In this document: piece by piece, positions 1-11,253 of the stretch | How positions within the stretch are numbered: the first letter of the stretch is position 1 | Layout of the letters: each line of letters starts with the position of its first letter | Source of the DNA: Frigidibacter sp. RF13 | GTDB lineage: Bacteria > Pseudomonadota > Alphaproteobacteria > Rhodobacterales > Rhodobacteraceae | DNA: 64,000 nt | Direction: 5' to 3' | Assembly (NCBI RefSeq): GCF_026626305.1 | Contig: NZ_JAPNUE010000003.1 | Span: forward strand, 248,001 to 312,000 | Position numbers and translations under genes: made by a program | Notes under the pieces: generated by a model | The model's database searches: none | Seen by the model: the letters and a program-made list of their open reading frames with translations, nothing else | Told to the model about the DNA's origin: nothing

Positions 1-2
1 CG

Positions 3-53
3 GACCGACCCGGCAGCGGCTTTCACGGCCCCTGGGCGCTGGTGCCGGGCTGA
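3..53 (+). CDS. C-terminal end of an unidentified protein (partial at window edge)
   Basis: Only the last 16 codons are visible, reading DRPGSGFHGPWALVPG and ending in TGA at 51-53. The run has no internal stop and looks like an ordinary protein tail, but it is too short to assign to a family. The next gene faces it convergently. The call rests only on the open frame to the window edge. Confidence 0.3.
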   Translation, partial: DRPGSGFHGPWALVPG

Positions 54-100
54 GCCCGCGCGCGCGTCGGGCGCTGGTCGGGGATGCGCCCAGAGCTGAA

Positions 101-553
101 CTATTGCGTGCCACGCTCCATCGCCGCCTGCACGGCGGCGCCGAACTCTTCGGGGCTGGGAGATTGCGGGAAGGAAGGAATGGCCTCTGGCGGCAGAAGC
201 CAGGGCTGTTTGCGGCTTGTCCAGATATGGGCGATCGGCTGCAGGTGCTGGCTCTTCTCCAGCTTGCCCGCCCGCAGGAAGATCATGTCGGGCAGTAGGC
301 TGTTGCGGTTGTAGAGCCGCGTGTGACAGGTTTCGCAGAAGACTTCGGTGAAATGCATGCCATTCGCGATGCGTTCGTATTCAACGCTGGCGCCCGTACA
401 ATCGAAGGCGCCGCCGGGGACCACCGCATGCTCGGCAAAGGCGCTGCCGCTGCGGGTCTGGCAATTGAGGCAGTGGCAGGCATAGACGTGAAGGGCGCTT
501 TCCTCGACTGTGTAGGTTGCGGCCCCGCACTCGCATGCGCCGGATAGGGTCAT
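101..553 (-). CDS. GFA (glutathione-dependent formaldehyde-activating enzyme / CENP-V) family protein
   Basis: A 150-residue protein beginning [16 protein letters not shown]. The N-terminal CxCG, then [14 protein letters not shown] near residue 45 and [11 protein letters not shown] near 90 are the cysteine pairs that bind zinc in the GFA/Mss4-like fold. The family is named for an enzyme proposed to join formaldehyde and glutathione, but most members have no proven substrate, so only the fold is secure. The frame is open further upstream. I chose the ATG at 553 because AAGGAGAATGAG lies just before it and the CxCG motif follows as usual. A glutathione S-transferase gene lies upstream on the same strand, 150 bp away. 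Confidence 0.85.
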   Translation of the reverse strand: MTLSGACECGAATYTVEESALHVYACHCLNCQTRSGSAFAEHAVVPGGAFDCTGASVEYERIANGMHFTEVFCETCHTRLYNRNSLLPDMIFLRAGKLEKSQHLQPIAHIWTSRKQPWLLPPEAIPSFPQSPSPEEFGAAVQAAMERGTQ

Positions 554-705
554 CTCATTCTCCTTAAGCGGGTATCTCGCGCCCCCGATATCAGCGGTGG
601 GAAGGGGCGGCCAGCGATCCGCGGCGGGTCGGGCGCACACTTGTTGAGCATTGGTGCGCACCAAAGAGCCCTGCGCGGTGGGGGACACGTGTTGACAGGC
701 GGCTC

Positions 706-1353
706 TCAGCCGCCGCGCGCCCGGTCGGCGGCTTCGAAATGCGCCATCTGATCGGCATGGGCTTTCTTGAAGGCCGGTCGCGAGGTGATCCGTTTCAGGT
801 AAGCCTCAGTCTTCGGGCGGTCGCCGTGGGCACGCAGCCGGGCGACCCGAAGCACATCGGCCATGATGAGGTCCGCAACGGTGAAGCGGTCTGCCGCCAG
901 CCAGTCGCGGTCACCCAGTACCCGTTCCACATGGGTAAGGCGGCTGTCCAGCCAGCCGGTCAGGCCGTTTTCCTTCGCGCCGGTGATTTCCAGAAACCAC
1001 CATGGGACCGAGACCATCTCGACCGAGTTGAGCGCGGCCATCACCCATTGCAGGGTTTCGGCCGCGCCCGCCGGATCGCGGGGCATGAGCTTTTCGCTTT
1101 TCTGTGCAAGATGCAGGAGGCAAGCGCCGCTTTCAAAGAGCCGAATGGTGCCGTCGTCGAGATAGGGCACCTGCCCGAAGGGCTGGCGGTCAAGGTGATT
1201 GGTGGCGCGATCCTCGAAGCCGACGGTGCGCACATGGTAGGGCAGGCCCGCCTCCTCGCAGGCCCAACGGAGGCGCAGGTCGCGCACGAATCCGGCGGGG
1301 CCACCCGGCATGGGCACCCAGTCGAGCGTCCAGATGGTGATGGGGTCGGACAT
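706..1353 (-). CDS. Glutathione S-transferase family protein
   Basis: A 215-residue soluble protein. The first ~80 residues form a thioredoxin-like GST domain, seen in [24 protein letters not shown], which holds the cis-Pro (VPY) and the ES pair that contacts the gamma-glutamyl group. The rest is the all-helical domain, with [19 protein letters not shown] as its N-capping-box helix. Substrate is unknown; family members conjugate or reduce electrophiles with glutathione. It is one of three GSTs in the window and precedes a glutathione-linked GFA gene on the same strand. Confidence 0.85.
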   Translation of the reverse strand: MSDPITIWTLDWVPMPGGPAGFVRDLRLRWACEEAGLPYHVRTVGFEDRATNHLDRQPFGQVPYLDDGTIRLFESGACLLHLAQKSEKLMPRDPAGAAETLQWVMAALNSVEMVSVPWWFLEITGAKENGLTGWLDSRLTHVERVLGDRDWLAADRFTVADLIMADVLRVARLRAHGDRPKTEAYLKRITSRPAFKKAHADQMAHFEAADRARGG

Positions 1354-1437
1354 GCTTTTGCGCCTTCTCCGGGAGTACTTTTCCGTAGCATGGCGGCAGG
1401 GGCGCGTGAACGGCCCCTGTGATATGCGCTTTGGGGC

Positions 1438-3873
<2,436 letters not shown>

Positions 3874-3979
3874 GCGCCCTTATGGCGTCTCGCCCGGCCG
3901 GTGGCCAGAGTACCTGCGCTTTCCATGCGGCGGATCAGGGCGCATAGTACCCTTATTGATCCGCGACAAACCGGCGACC

Positions 3980-4996
3980 ATGGCCAGAACCGCCCGCACC
4001 ATCCAAGTCGCTGCCCGGCCCGACGGCATGCCGAAAGCCGCTGACTTCAGGCTGGCCGAGGTAGATTTGCCTGATCCGGGTCCGGGCGAGGTTTTGCTGC
4101 GCACCATGTGGATCTCTCTCGACCCCTATATGCGGGGCCTGATGTCGGAGAGCCGATCCTATGCGCAGATGACGCCTTTGGGCCATCCGCTGCCCTGCGA
4201 GGTCGTCGCGTGTGTCCTGTCGTCCAATGACGCCAGTCTGACCAAGGGCGATCAGGTTCTGGTCTACGATGTCTGGCGCGACCGTGCCGTGCGCAGGGCC
4301 TCTGACTGCCGCAAACTCGATCCTGCCCGGGCTCCGGTGCAAGCCGCGCTTGGCGTGCTTGGGATGCCCGGCCGCACCGCCTATTCCGGCCTCAAGCATA
4401 TCGGCCAGCCCAAACCCGGCGAGACGCTGGTGGTTGGCGCGGCGACAGGTGCGGTCGGCAGCGTCGTCGGGCAGATTTCCCGGCTTCAGGGCGCCCGTGT
4501 GATTGGCATTGCCGGAGGCGAAGAGAAATGCCGGTATGCTGTCGAAACTCTCGGCTTTGACGCCTGCCTTGATCGCCGGGTTCCGGATCTGGGCCGACGG
4601 CTGGGCGATGTCTGCCGAGATGGCATAGATGTCTATTTCGAATTGACCGGCGGGGATGTCTTTTCAGCGGTCATGCCGTTGCTGAACGACTTTGCACGCG
4701 TCCCGGTGTGCGGGACGATTGCAAGCTACAACTCCGGTGCGCCGCCTCCCGGGCCCGACCGGTTACCGGGGTTCATGCGGTTGATCCAGAACCGGCGACT
4801 GACACTGCGCGGATTTAATGTCGATGATTTCAGCAGCGATATTCCCGAATTCGAAACCGCCATGTCGGCCTGGCTGAGGGACGGGTCAGTCCGCAGCAGG
4901 GAAGACATCAGCCGGGGCATCGAAAGCGTCGTGTCCGCCTTCATCGGGATGCTTGAGGGGCGGAATTTCGGCAAGACACTCGTCTGTCTTGACTGA
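3980..4996 (+). CDS. NADP-dependent oxidoreductase, zinc-independent MDR superfamily (CurA/YncB/prostaglandin reductase type)
   Basis: A 338-residue protein. The N-terminal GroES-like part contains MWISLDPYMRGLMSE, the signature of the leukotriene B4/CurA branch. The Rossmann part has VVGAATGAVGSVVGQISRLQGARVIGIAGGEEKC, and FELTGGDVFSAVMPLL follows. No zinc-ligand cysteines or histidines are seen, as usual in this branch, which reduces activated alkenals/alkenones with NADPH. I chose the ATG at 3980 because MARTARTIQVAARP is a normal family start; the longer frame upstream overlaps the hrpB promoter. Substrate cannot be told from sequence. Confidence 0.88.
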   Translation: MARTARTIQVAARPDGMPKAADFRLAEVDLPDPGPGEVLLRTMWISLDPYMRGLMSESRSYAQMTPLGHPLPCEVVACVLSSNDASLTKGDQVLVYDVWRDRAVRRASDCRKLDPARAPVQAALGVLGMPGRTAYSGLKHIGQPKPGETLVVGAATGAVGSVVGQISRLQGARVIGIAGGEEKCRYAVETLGFDACLDRRVPDLGRRLGDVCRDGIDVYFELTGGDVFSAVMPLLNDFARVPVCGTIASYNSGAPPPGPDRLPGFMRLIQNRRLTLRGFNVDDFSSDIPEFETAMSAWLRDGSVRSREDISRGIESVVSAFIGMLEGRNFGKTLVCLD

Positions 4997-5083
4997 CAGC
5001 AGTCCTCGCCATCGCGAAAAAGATGCCGGCGACCCTCGCCAAGAGCGCGCGTATCCGGCAGAAAGGCCGGAAACGGAGGCCCG

Positions 5084-6061
5084 ATGGAGACCAGCGAACG
5101 TGCCCGACTGATCCGTGCCGGCGATCGCCGGGCGCTGGCCCGCGCCATCACGCTGATGGAAAGCTCGCGGGCCGCAGACCGGACGGATGCGCTGGCCTTG
5201 CTCGACCTGCTGGCGCAGTCGGGCCACCAGGCGCTGCGCATCGGCCTGTCGGGCACGCCCGGTGTCGGCAAGTCGAGCTTCATCGAAGCCTTCGGGTCTT
5301 TCCTGACTGCAAAGGGCCTGAAGGTGGCGGTGCTGGCGGTCGATCCGTCCTCGGCGCGGTCCGGGGGCTCGATCCTCGGCGACAAGACGCGGATGGACCG
5401 GCTGTCGCGCGATCCCAAAGCCTTCATCCGCCCCTCGCCGAGCCAGACCCATCTGGGCGGCGTCGCGCGGCGGACGCGCGAGGCGGTGGCGCTCTGCGAG
5501 GGCGCGGGGTTCGATGTGGTGCTGATCGAGACGGTGGGCGTCGGCCAGTCCGAGACGATGGTGGCCGAAATGTGTGACCTTTTCGTCCTGCTGCTGGCGC
5601 CCGCAGGCGGCGACGAATTGCAGGGGGTAAAGCGCGGCATCATGGAGATGGCCGACCTCATCCTTGTGAACAAGGCCGATGGCGATCTGAAGGCAGCAGC
5701 CACCCGCACCTGCGCCGACTATGCCGGTGCGCTGAAGCTTTTACGTAAACGCCCGCAGGACCCGGCGGGCTATCCCAAGGCGATGACGGTTTCGGCTCTG
5801 GAGGAGCGAGGGCTTGAGCCCGCCTGGGCGGCAATGGGGGAGCTGACGGGCTGGCGCAAGGCAAAGGGCCTTTTCGCCGCCCGCCGCGCCGAACAGGCCC
5901 GCCACTGGTTCGAGGAAGAGGTGCGGCAGGCCCTGCTCGCCCGCCTCACCGCCGATTCCGACACCCGCAAAGCGATGGAACGGCTCGGCCGCGAGGTCGA
6001 GAATGGACGATCGCCTGCCGACGCGGCGCGCCAAATGCTGGCCTATCTCGACAAATCCTGA
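5084..6061 (+). CDS. meaB: Methylmalonyl-CoA mutase-associated GTPase MeaB
   Basis: A 325-residue SIMIBI-class G protein. The P-loop GTPGVGKSS is at 57-65. DPSSARSGGSILGDKTRM near 88-104 is the hallmark of the ArgK/MeaB family, ETVGVGQSE is switch-like, and LVNKADGD is the NKxD base-recognition motif. MeaB loads adenosylcobalamin into methylmalonyl-CoA mutase and protects the enzyme from inactivation, in propionate and ethylmalonyl-CoA metabolism. The mutase itself is not in the window. The gene lies 87 bp behind the CurA-type reductase and may be transcribed with it. Confidence 0.95.
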   Translation: METSERARLIRAGDRRALARAITLMESSRAADRTDALALLDLLAQSGHQALRIGLSGTPGVGKSSFIEAFGSFLTAKGLKVAVLAVDPSSARSGGSILGDKTRMDRLSRDPKAFIRPSPSQTHLGGVARRTREAVALCEGAGFDVVLIETVGVGQSETMVAEMCDLFVLLLAPAGGDELQGVKRGIMEMADLILVNKADGDLKAAATRTCADYAGALKLLRKRPQDPAGYPKAMTVSALEERGLEPAWAAMGELTGWRKAKGLFAARRAEQARHWFEEEVRQALLARLTADSDTRKAMERLGREVENGRSPADAARQMLAYLDKS

Positions 6062-6174
6062 CGCAACGCAGGCCAAGGTACGCCTTGCCAAGCCGCAATG
6101 GTCCCTGCCGATTGTTCTGGACAGAAGAAGATCCGAGGCGGATGCTCTCCCGATACATGGGGGAGGGAAAGGTC

Positions 6175-6810
6175 ATGGCGCTGGAGGTCATTGGTTCGGG
6201 ATTCGGACGGACGGGAACCAAATCGCTCAAGGCAGCGCTGGAAAGACTTGGCTTTGGGCCTTGCCATCACATGCACGAAATCGTTGAAGACCCGCCGCAG
6301 GTGGCGCATTGGCAGAACTTGGCTGCGGGCAGATCCGTCGACTGGAACCAGGTGTTCGCCGGTTACAAGTCCCAGGTTGACTGGCCGGGCGCCCATGTCT
6401 GGCGAGAGCTCGCCGCAGCATTTCCGCGTGCCAAGGTCGTGCATACCGTCCGCCCCGAAGAAGCATGGTGGGCAAGTTTCAACAAGACGATCGGGAAGCT
6501 GATGCAGCGCTACAAGGAACTGCCGATGCCACCGCACATCGGCGACATGCTCACCGCGTGGGACGACCTTGCCGGCAAGGCTACCTTTGACGGCAAGCTC
6601 GGCGATCGTGAGGTTGCCCTGGCCGCCTACCGCCGCCGGACCGAAGAGGTGCGCGAAGCGCTTCCCAAGGAGCGGCTGCTTGTTTTCGACGTGGCGGAAG
6701 GATGGAAGCCGCTGTGCGCCTTCCTTGGGGTTGATGCGCCCGACGAACCATTTCCCCATCACAATCTCAGGGCCGACTTCTGGGAGGTTCTTGGCGGTGA
6801 GCCTGCCTGA
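6175..6810 (+). CDS. Sulfotransferase family protein (Sulfotransfer_4 type)
   Basis: A 211-residue protein opening with MALEVIGSGFGRTGTKSLKAALE. GFGRTGTKSL is the PAPS 5'-phosphosulfate-binding loop of the family. CHHMHEIVEDP and KVVHTVRPEEAWWASFNKTI (the latter near the 3'-phosphate site) follow. This branch is common in alphaproteobacteria and has no assigned acceptor. GGGAGGGAAAGGTC directly before the ATG at 6175 fixes the start. It stands alone, 113 bp after meaB and convergent with a GNAT gene. Confidence 0.85.
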   Translation: MALEVIGSGFGRTGTKSLKAALERLGFGPCHHMHEIVEDPPQVAHWQNLAAGRSVDWNQVFAGYKSQVDWPGAHVWRELAAAFPRAKVVHTVRPEEAWWASFNKTIGKLMQRYKELPMPPHIGDMLTAWDDLAGKATFDGKLGDREVALAAYRRRTEEVREALPKERLLVFDVAEGWKPLCAFLGVDAPDEPFPHHNLRADFWEVLGGEPA

Positions 6811-6860
6811 TTGGGCGAACTCGTAGGCAGCCTCGCTGTCGACGCGCGTCGACGCCGAAC

Positions 6861-7646
6861 TCAGGATTGCAGGTAGGTCTGGTAGTCGAAGACTGTCCGG
6901 AAGCCGATCTTTTCATAGACAGGCTGACCCATTGGGGTTGCCTGCAGGGTTGCGACAGCGGCGCCGCGCCGTTTTCCTTCGGCCATCGCGTGAAGTGTCA
7001 TCGCCGCGCCCACACCACGCTTGCGCGCCTCGGGCAGGGTGGCGACGGCGTAGACCCCCGCTATGCCGTCGGTCATGACAAGCGAGCTTACCGCCACCGG
7101 AATACCGTCGAGATAGCCGGTGAAGCGGGGCTGATCGGCGAACAGGCTCGCCGGGATCGTCGCCTCGCAGGCGCCCATCGCCGTTCCGAGGCTCGCCTCC
7201 ATCTCGAAGGCCGCGATCGCCAGTTTCCCCCAGGCGCGGCGTTCTTCCGCATCGGTTGACATCGATATGGTCAGTCCTTCGACAGGCGGGGGTGCGGAAA
7301 GCTCGCCGAGGTCAACGAGCATCGCAGGATGACTTCCGGACGGTTCAAGGCCCGCCCCTTGAAGACGAGCGCGCGTTTCGGCGCTGTCCACGCAGGGGCC
7401 TATCCGCCACAGGACCGGGACGCCGGATGCTGCGCAGGCGGCCCCGAGGTCCAAAGCAGTTGCGATTGCCTCCGGGTCGGGATCCGACAGGATCACGCTG
7501 TTGAACAGCGGATGCGGGATCGCGGTCTGCATGAACAGGGCACCTTTCAGCCTTTGGTGCCGCCCGCCGTCGGCTAGGGCATAGGCGCCCCAGTAATCCA
7601 TGACGCTTGCGTCCAGTCTGAGTATAAGTGATTGGGCAAGTGCCAT
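6861..7646 (-). CDS. GNAT-family N-acetyltransferase
   Basis: A 261-residue protein. The C-terminal half carries the acetyl-CoA-binding motif A, LPEARKRGVGAAMTLHAMAEGKRRG, followed by ATPMGQPVYEKIGFRTVFDYQTYL, the typical end of a GNAT fold. The first ~130 residues are less conserved and could be a degenerate second GNAT lobe. The start at 7646 is chosen because GGGAGGGC lies ten bases before that ATG; an upstream ATG would add an arginine-rich tail. Substrate is unknown. The gene has no operon partner. Confidence 0.8.
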   Translation of the reverse strand: MALAQSLILRLDASVMDYWGAYALADGGRHQRLKGALFMQTAIPHPLFNSVILSDPDPEAIATALDLGAACAASGVPVLWRIGPCVDSAETRARLQGAGLEPSGSHPAMLVDLGELSAPPPVEGLTISMSTDAEERRAWGKLAIAAFEMEASLGTAMGACEATIPASLFADQPRFTGYLDGIPVAVSSLVMTDGIAGVYAVATLPEARKRGVGAAMTLHAMAEGKRRGAAVATLQATPMGQPVYEKIGFRTVFDYQTYLQS

Positions 7647-7837
7647 AGTCCGCGCCCTCCCAAAAGACCGCACCCGGCGGAACCAGCGTTGCGGCAGGTC
7701 CCAATGCCAGTCGCAACGTGACAAGAAAATACACCGAAAGCATCAGGGAGCCAATTGGCGTCGCACACTTGGCTAAAGGCCGGTGGGTCGCCGGATCCGT
7801 CTTTGGCGGCTGTGTCAGCGCTTCTTCGTGCTAGGGC

Positions 7838-8155
7838 TCAGAGATCGGGTCGCACCGGTTGGCCGTGGGGCGTGGTGAGATAGGCGCGTTCCCAGGCGGC
7901 GCGGGCTTGGGCGGCCTCGGCACTCGGGGCGGCGCCGGAGGTGGCGAGGAGCGTTTCCAGCGTTTCGAGCCAGGCGGCAAAATAATCCTCGCCGCCGTCG
8001 AGCATCCGGTTTGCCCCGTGGCGCCTCAAGGTGGCGCCGAAGGCCTCGGTCCAGGCGTGCCAGGTGAACTGGCCCGCGTCGGAAAGCGCTACCGTCAGGG
8101 CGAAAAGTTCCGCCTGCCAGGGGTCAGAGAAGGAGGAGGGCGCGGGAGAGGTCAT
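7838..8155 (-). CDS. Nitrile hydratase accessory protein (P14K/activator family)
   Basis: A 105-residue protein following the beta subunit gene with a 4-bp overlap. FSDPWQAELFALTVALSDAGQFTWHAWTEAFGATL and GEDYFAAWLETLETLLA match the small nitrile hydratase activator family, which resembles the beta-subunit N-terminus. In cobalt enzymes such proteins escort the alpha subunit and help metal insertion and cysteine oxidation. This example has no obvious cysteine-based metal motif. It closes a three-gene operon; a 190-bp gap with no further gene follows. Confidence 0.87.
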   Translation of the reverse strand: MTSPAPSSFSDPWQAELFALTVALSDAGQFTWHAWTEAFGATLRRHGANRMLDGGEDYFAAWLETLETLLATSGAAPSAEAAQARAAWERAYLTTPHGQPVRPDL

Positions 8156-8814
8156 GCCGGGATAAGGTAGCTTTCCCAGAGATCGAGCGTGACCTCGTCG
8201 TCAGGATTTTCCGGGGTCTCCCACAGGTCGGCGGCGCGGAAGAGGATCGTGTAGAGCGGCTCGGGCGCCTCGCCCAGCCCATGGGCATTGCAGTCGGGGA
8301 AGACATGGGGGCCATGCGACAGGATCACCCGCCCAGGCTTGCCCTCGGCATAGGCGGGCAGGCGGGTGTGGCCGCCCGTGACGAAGGCATTGGCGGCGGG
8401 GCGGCGGGTGGTTACGGCCTCGCCCACAGCAAAGCGCGGGGCGGGGCCGGGGCGGCTGTAGGGTGTGCCGCGGGCGAGGGCGGGGGCGACCTTGTCCAGC
8501 GCAAAGGCGCGGGGCGAAAGCGGGGCCGGATCGGCGGTACCCGCCGCCAGCTCTTCTTCGGTCACGAAGCCCTTTTCGACGAGAAGTCCGGCAAGAGCGG
8601 CGATCCATTTCTCGTAGTAGCTGAAGCGCGGGTAGTCGGTCAGCCGTTCGCGGGCGGCGCGGCTCTCGTCGATGGTCCAGCCGCCCAGGCCCCCTGCGGC
8701 GAGGGTGAGGCCAAGGGCTGTGCGGTGCCAGGGCGCGTCATAGCCGGGTATGCCGTCGGGCGCCGGTTCGACCCGGCCGCCAGCCTGCCCGCCCATGTCA
8801 TGCGGGCGGCTCAT
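8152..8814 (-). CDS. nthB: Nitrile hydratase subunit beta
   Basis: A 220-residue protein. [13 protein letters not shown] is the family N-terminus. [19 protein letters not shown] lies near 65-85, and [20 protein letters not shown] with [14 protein letters not shown] and [13 protein letters not shown] is the C-terminal SH3-like barrel that covers the active site of alpha. The order alpha-beta-accessory and 4-bp overlaps on both sides point to translational coupling. The enzyme hydrates nitriles to amides in the cytoplasm. No amidase gene is adjacent. Confidence 0.95.
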   Translation of the reverse strand: MSRPHDMGGQAGGRVEPAPDGIPGYDAPWHRTALGLTLAAGGLGGWTIDESRAARERLTDYPRFSYYEKWIAALAGLLVEKGFVTEEELAAGTADPAPLSPRAFALDKVAPALARGTPYSRPGPAPRFAVGEAVTTRRPAANAFVTGGHTRLPAYAEGKPGRVILSHGPHVFPDCNAHGLGEAPEPLYTILFRAADLWETPENPDDEVTLDLWESYLIPA

Positions 8815-9431
8815 GCGCCCGCCTCGCGGGGGAAGCCGGTGCCGATCATCGAATCGCGGGTGACGAGGGTGGCGAGGCTTTCCTCGTCCCAGCCTTCGGT
8901 GCCGCCCGGGCGTTCAGGGATCACCAGATAGCGGACCTCGGCGGTCGAATCCCAGACGCGGACGGCGGTGCCTTCGGGCAGGGTCACGCCGAAATCGGCC
9001 AGGACCGCCCGCGGTTCGCGTACCGCGCGCTTGCGGTAGGCGTCGGACTTGTACCAGGCGGGCGGGATACCCAGAAGCGGCCATGGATAGCAGGAGCAGA
9101 GCGTGCAGACGACCATATTGTGCTGGCGCGCGCTGTTTTCGACGGCGACCACATGTTCGCCCTGGCGCCCCGATATGCCCAGCTCCAGCATCGCCGCATT
9201 GGCATCGGCCATGAGCCGCGCACGGAACGCCGGGTCGGCCCAGGCCCGGGCCACGACCCTGGCGCCAAGATGGGGGCCTACTTTCGTCTCGTAGGTTTCG
9301 AGGATCGCCTCCATCGCGGCGGGATCGACCAGCCCCTTGCGCACAAGGATGGTCTGCAGCGCCTTGACCCTCAGCGCGGGGTCCGAGGGCAGGAGACTGT
9401 GGGGTTCGTCGTGATGATGATCGTGCGGCAT
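8811..9431 (-). CDS. nthA: Nitrile hydratase subunit alpha, cobalt type
   Basis: A 206-residue subunit carrying the active-site claw CTLCSC at 109-114, preceded by VV and followed by YPWP. The Thr at position 2 of the claw marks the cobalt class; iron enzymes usually have Ser there. Cys112 and Cys114 would be oxidised to sulfinate and sulfenate. The N-terminus is histidine-rich ([11 protein letters not shown]), which may bind metal. The rest shows [27 protein letters not shown] and [16 protein letters not shown] as expected. It is the first gene of the operon, with DUF1127 and LysR genes beyond. Confidence 0.95.
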   Translation of the reverse strand: MPHDHHHDEPHSLLPSDPALRVKALQTILVRKGLVDPAAMEAILETYETKVGPHLGARVVARAWADPAFRARLMADANAAMLELGISGRQGEHVVAVENSARQHNMVVCTLCSCYPWPLLGIPPAWYKSDAYRKRAVREPRAVLADFGVTLPEGTAVRVWDSTAEVRYLVIPERPGGTEGWDEESLATLVTRDSMIGTGFPREAGA

Positions 9432-9506
9432 GGGGCGAGAGTTCCACGGCCGTCGGGCGAAGTCCAGCCCCGGCAGACGTGCGCCGGGGCCGGTTTGAGG
9501 TCGGGA

Positions 9507-9689
9507 TCAGAAGTTAGTCAGACCGATATCTTTCAGCAGGTGTGGCGAGAGATCCTTGATCGCAAGTCGCGCGGCGGCATCGACATGGCGCCCGTCGTCG
9601 AGAAGGATCGGCGGTTCAGGTGCCGCGCGGTAAAAAAGACGCGAAAGAAGGGACTTGCGTGGCGTTTCGGTAAGGGTGAGGCTGTTCAT
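9507..9689 (-). CDS. DUF1127-type small protein
   Basis: A 60-residue basic protein ending LAIKDLSPHLLKDIGLTNF, which matches the LSDHLLRDIGL core of DUF1127 (YjiS-like) proteins. Alphaproteobacterial members have been linked to RNA binding, phosphate or stress physiology, but no role can be assigned here. GGAGGACACC precedes the ATG. It faces the LysR gene across 108 bp and lies 75 bp upstream of the nitrile hydratase operon on the same strand. Confidence 0.75.
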   Translation of the reverse strand: MNSLTLTETPRKSLLSRLFYRAAPEPPILLDDGRHVDAAARLAIKDLSPHLLKDIGLTNF

Positions 9690-9797
9690 GGTGTCCTCCG
9701 GGGTGGAAGTTTCTGATCACCACTATCGCCGAATCCGCGCTTTCCCACCAATCGAACGCGCGCTATAAGACATAAATCAGATTGATGGCTTGAGTCC

Positions 9798-10703
9798 ATG
9801 CCCGCCCGCGTCAAACCCTCGCTTCCGCCGCTTGCCGCGATCCGCGCCTTCGAGGCCGCGGCGCGTCAGGGCAGCTTCACCGCGGCGGGGGAGGAGCTGG
9901 GCATGACCCAGGCGGCGGTCAGCTATCAGATCAAGGCGCTGGAGGACCGGGTGGGCTTCGCGCTTTTCCGGCGCCGGGCGCGCGGGGTCGAACTGACACC
10001 CGACGGCGCGCGGCTGGCCACCCGCGCCGAAGAGGCGCTCGACATCCTGCGCCAGGCTTTCGCCGACGCACGGCAAGCCCATGACGAGACGCTGGTGATC
10101 TCGGTCCTGCCGACGATCGCCCAGCAGATCATCGCCCCCCGTCTCGGCGCCTTCCAGATCGCCCATCCGACGATCATGACGCGGGTCGAGGTCGAGAGCC
10201 GTCTTGTCGATTTACTGGCGGGGGAGGCGACGGTGGCCATCCGTGCGGGCCTTGGGAAATGGCCGGGACTTGCGACCCACTACCTGCTGCCCGGGGACTA
10301 TGCGCCGATGATCTCTCCCGCCTTCATCGCCCGGAATGGCCGGCCTGCGGCGCCCGCCGATCTCTTGTCGATGCCATTGATCGACGCCGATGACGAAGGC
10401 TGGGCGGGCTGGTTCCGGGCGGCAGGGGTTGCGCCGCCATGCTGCCGCAGCGGCGGCCGGACCCTGTTCGGCACGCAGGCGCTGACCGCGCAGGCGGCGA
10501 TTGCCGGTCACGGGGCCTGTCTCCTCAATCCTTACCTCTTCCGTGCGGAACTGGCGCGGGGTGATCTGATACAGCCCTTCGCCACCGTCTGGCGCGAGGC
10601 GTTTTCCATGTATCTCGTCTATCCGGAGCGGCGGCGGAATGCGCCCGCGATCCGGGCGTTCCGCGACTGGGTTCTTGCGGAGTTTCAGGCGATCGGAGCC
10701 TGA
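9798..10703 (+). CDS. LysR-family transcriptional regulator (GcvA-like)
   Basis: A 301-residue protein. The N-terminal winged HTH reads AIRAFEAAARQGSFTAAGEELGMTQAAVSYQIKALEDRVG, continuing to FRRRARGVELTPDGARL. The rest is a periplasmic-binding-protein-like effector domain. The domain style resembles GcvA/DsdC-type LysR proteins; the inducer is unknown. Its divergent neighbour is the DUF1127 gene, with the nitrile hydratase operon next, so either could be a target. Its 3' end overlaps the convergent marR-type gene by 19 bp. Confidence 0.9.
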   Translation: MPARVKPSLPPLAAIRAFEAAARQGSFTAAGEELGMTQAAVSYQIKALEDRVGFALFRRRARGVELTPDGARLATRAEEALDILRQAFADARQAHDETLVISVLPTIAQQIIAPRLGAFQIAHPTIMTRVEVESRLVDLLAGEATVAIRAGLGKWPGLATHYLLPGDYAPMISPAFIARNGRPAAPADLLSMPLIDADDEGWAGWFRAAGVAPPCCRSGGRTLFGTQALTAQAAIAGHGACLLNPYLFRAELARGDLIQPFATVWREAFSMYLVYPERRRNAPAIRAFRDWVLAEFQAIGA

Positions 10704-11158
10704 GGGCGAGGCGCCTTTCCGGTCAGTCCGTTGAGGAGCGCGGCGAGGCGCGGCGCCTCCGCCTCGGCAGCGGTGCCGACGAAGCTGCGGGTGAGGGCGG
10801 CGCCATAGACGGGCCACATCGCGCGCCGCACGCTGCGTCCCGCCTCGGTCAGGTGCAGCAGCTGGCCACGCCGGTCGCCGGGGCTCGGTCGGCGCGTCAC
10901 ATAGCCCGCCGCGACCAGCCGGGCGATCAGTCGCGACAGGCCATATTGTGGCAGGAGGAGGCGGGGTTCGAGCGCGTTCGGGCGGATGCCGTCGGGCGCC
11001 TGTTCGATTTCCCACAGGACGTCGTACCAGTCCAAGGGCGGCAGGCCCGCCTGTTTCAGATCTGCCTCGACCGCGTCGCGCAGGTGGCGGCTGGCGCGCA
11101 TGAGCGCGGTCCAGACGGCGACGATTTCGGTCGAGGGCGGGGTGAAAGGTTCATCCAT
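10685..11158 (-). CDS. MarR-family transcriptional regulator
   Basis: A 157-residue winged-helix regulator. The recognition region is LLLPQYGLSRLIARLVAAGYVTRRPSPGDRRGQLLHLTEAG, with the MarR wing motif (DxRxxxLxLT). There is no cysteine in the recognition helix, so thiol sensing is not obvious. It is divergent from a GST gene across 95 bp containing two near-identical palindromes (11176-11193 and 11223-11240). This is the layout of an autoregulated repressor with an adjacent detoxification gene. The ligand is unknown. Confidence 0.9.
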   Translation of the reverse strand: MDEPFTPPSTEIVAVWTALMRASRHLRDAVEADLKQAGLPPLDWYDVLWEIEQAPDGIRPNALEPRLLLPQYGLSRLIARLVAAGYVTRRPSPGDRRGQLLHLTEAGRSVRRAMWPVYGAALTRSFVGTAAEAEAPRLAALLNGLTGKAPRPQAPIA

Positions 11159-11175
11159 GCACAGCGGGTAGCAGA

Positions 11176-11193
11176 TTCATGCAGATGCATCAA
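11176..11193. promoter_or_regulatory. Palindromic operator 1, MarR/GST intergenic
   Basis: TTCATGCAGATGCATCAA is an imperfect 18-bp dyad with ATGCA/TGCAT arms. It lies 18 bp before the marR start. It repeats, with three differences when one site is reverse-complemented, at 11223-11240, centre to centre 47 bp. By position it is the likely MarR operator; binding is inferred. Confidence 0.65.
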
Positions 11194-11222
11194 GTTTGAC
11201 GGTGCAGGTGGGCGCGCCGATA

Positions 11223-11240
11223 TTGATGCAGTTGCATTTA
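11223..11240. promoter_or_regulatory. Palindromic operator 2, next to the GST start
   Basis: TTGATGCAGTTGCATTTA has the same ATGCA-N2-TGCAT core as the site at 11176-11193. It ends 13 bp before the GST start at 11254, where a bound repressor would cover the start of transcription or the ribosome site. Confidence 0.65.
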
Positions 11241-11253
11241 CATGGAGGCCGCC

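Noticed and set aside
3956..3969. TTGAT-N4-GACAA, resembling an FNR box before the CurA-type reductase
   Set aside because: The right half-site is not RTCAA, and it lies only about 10 bp from the start codon.
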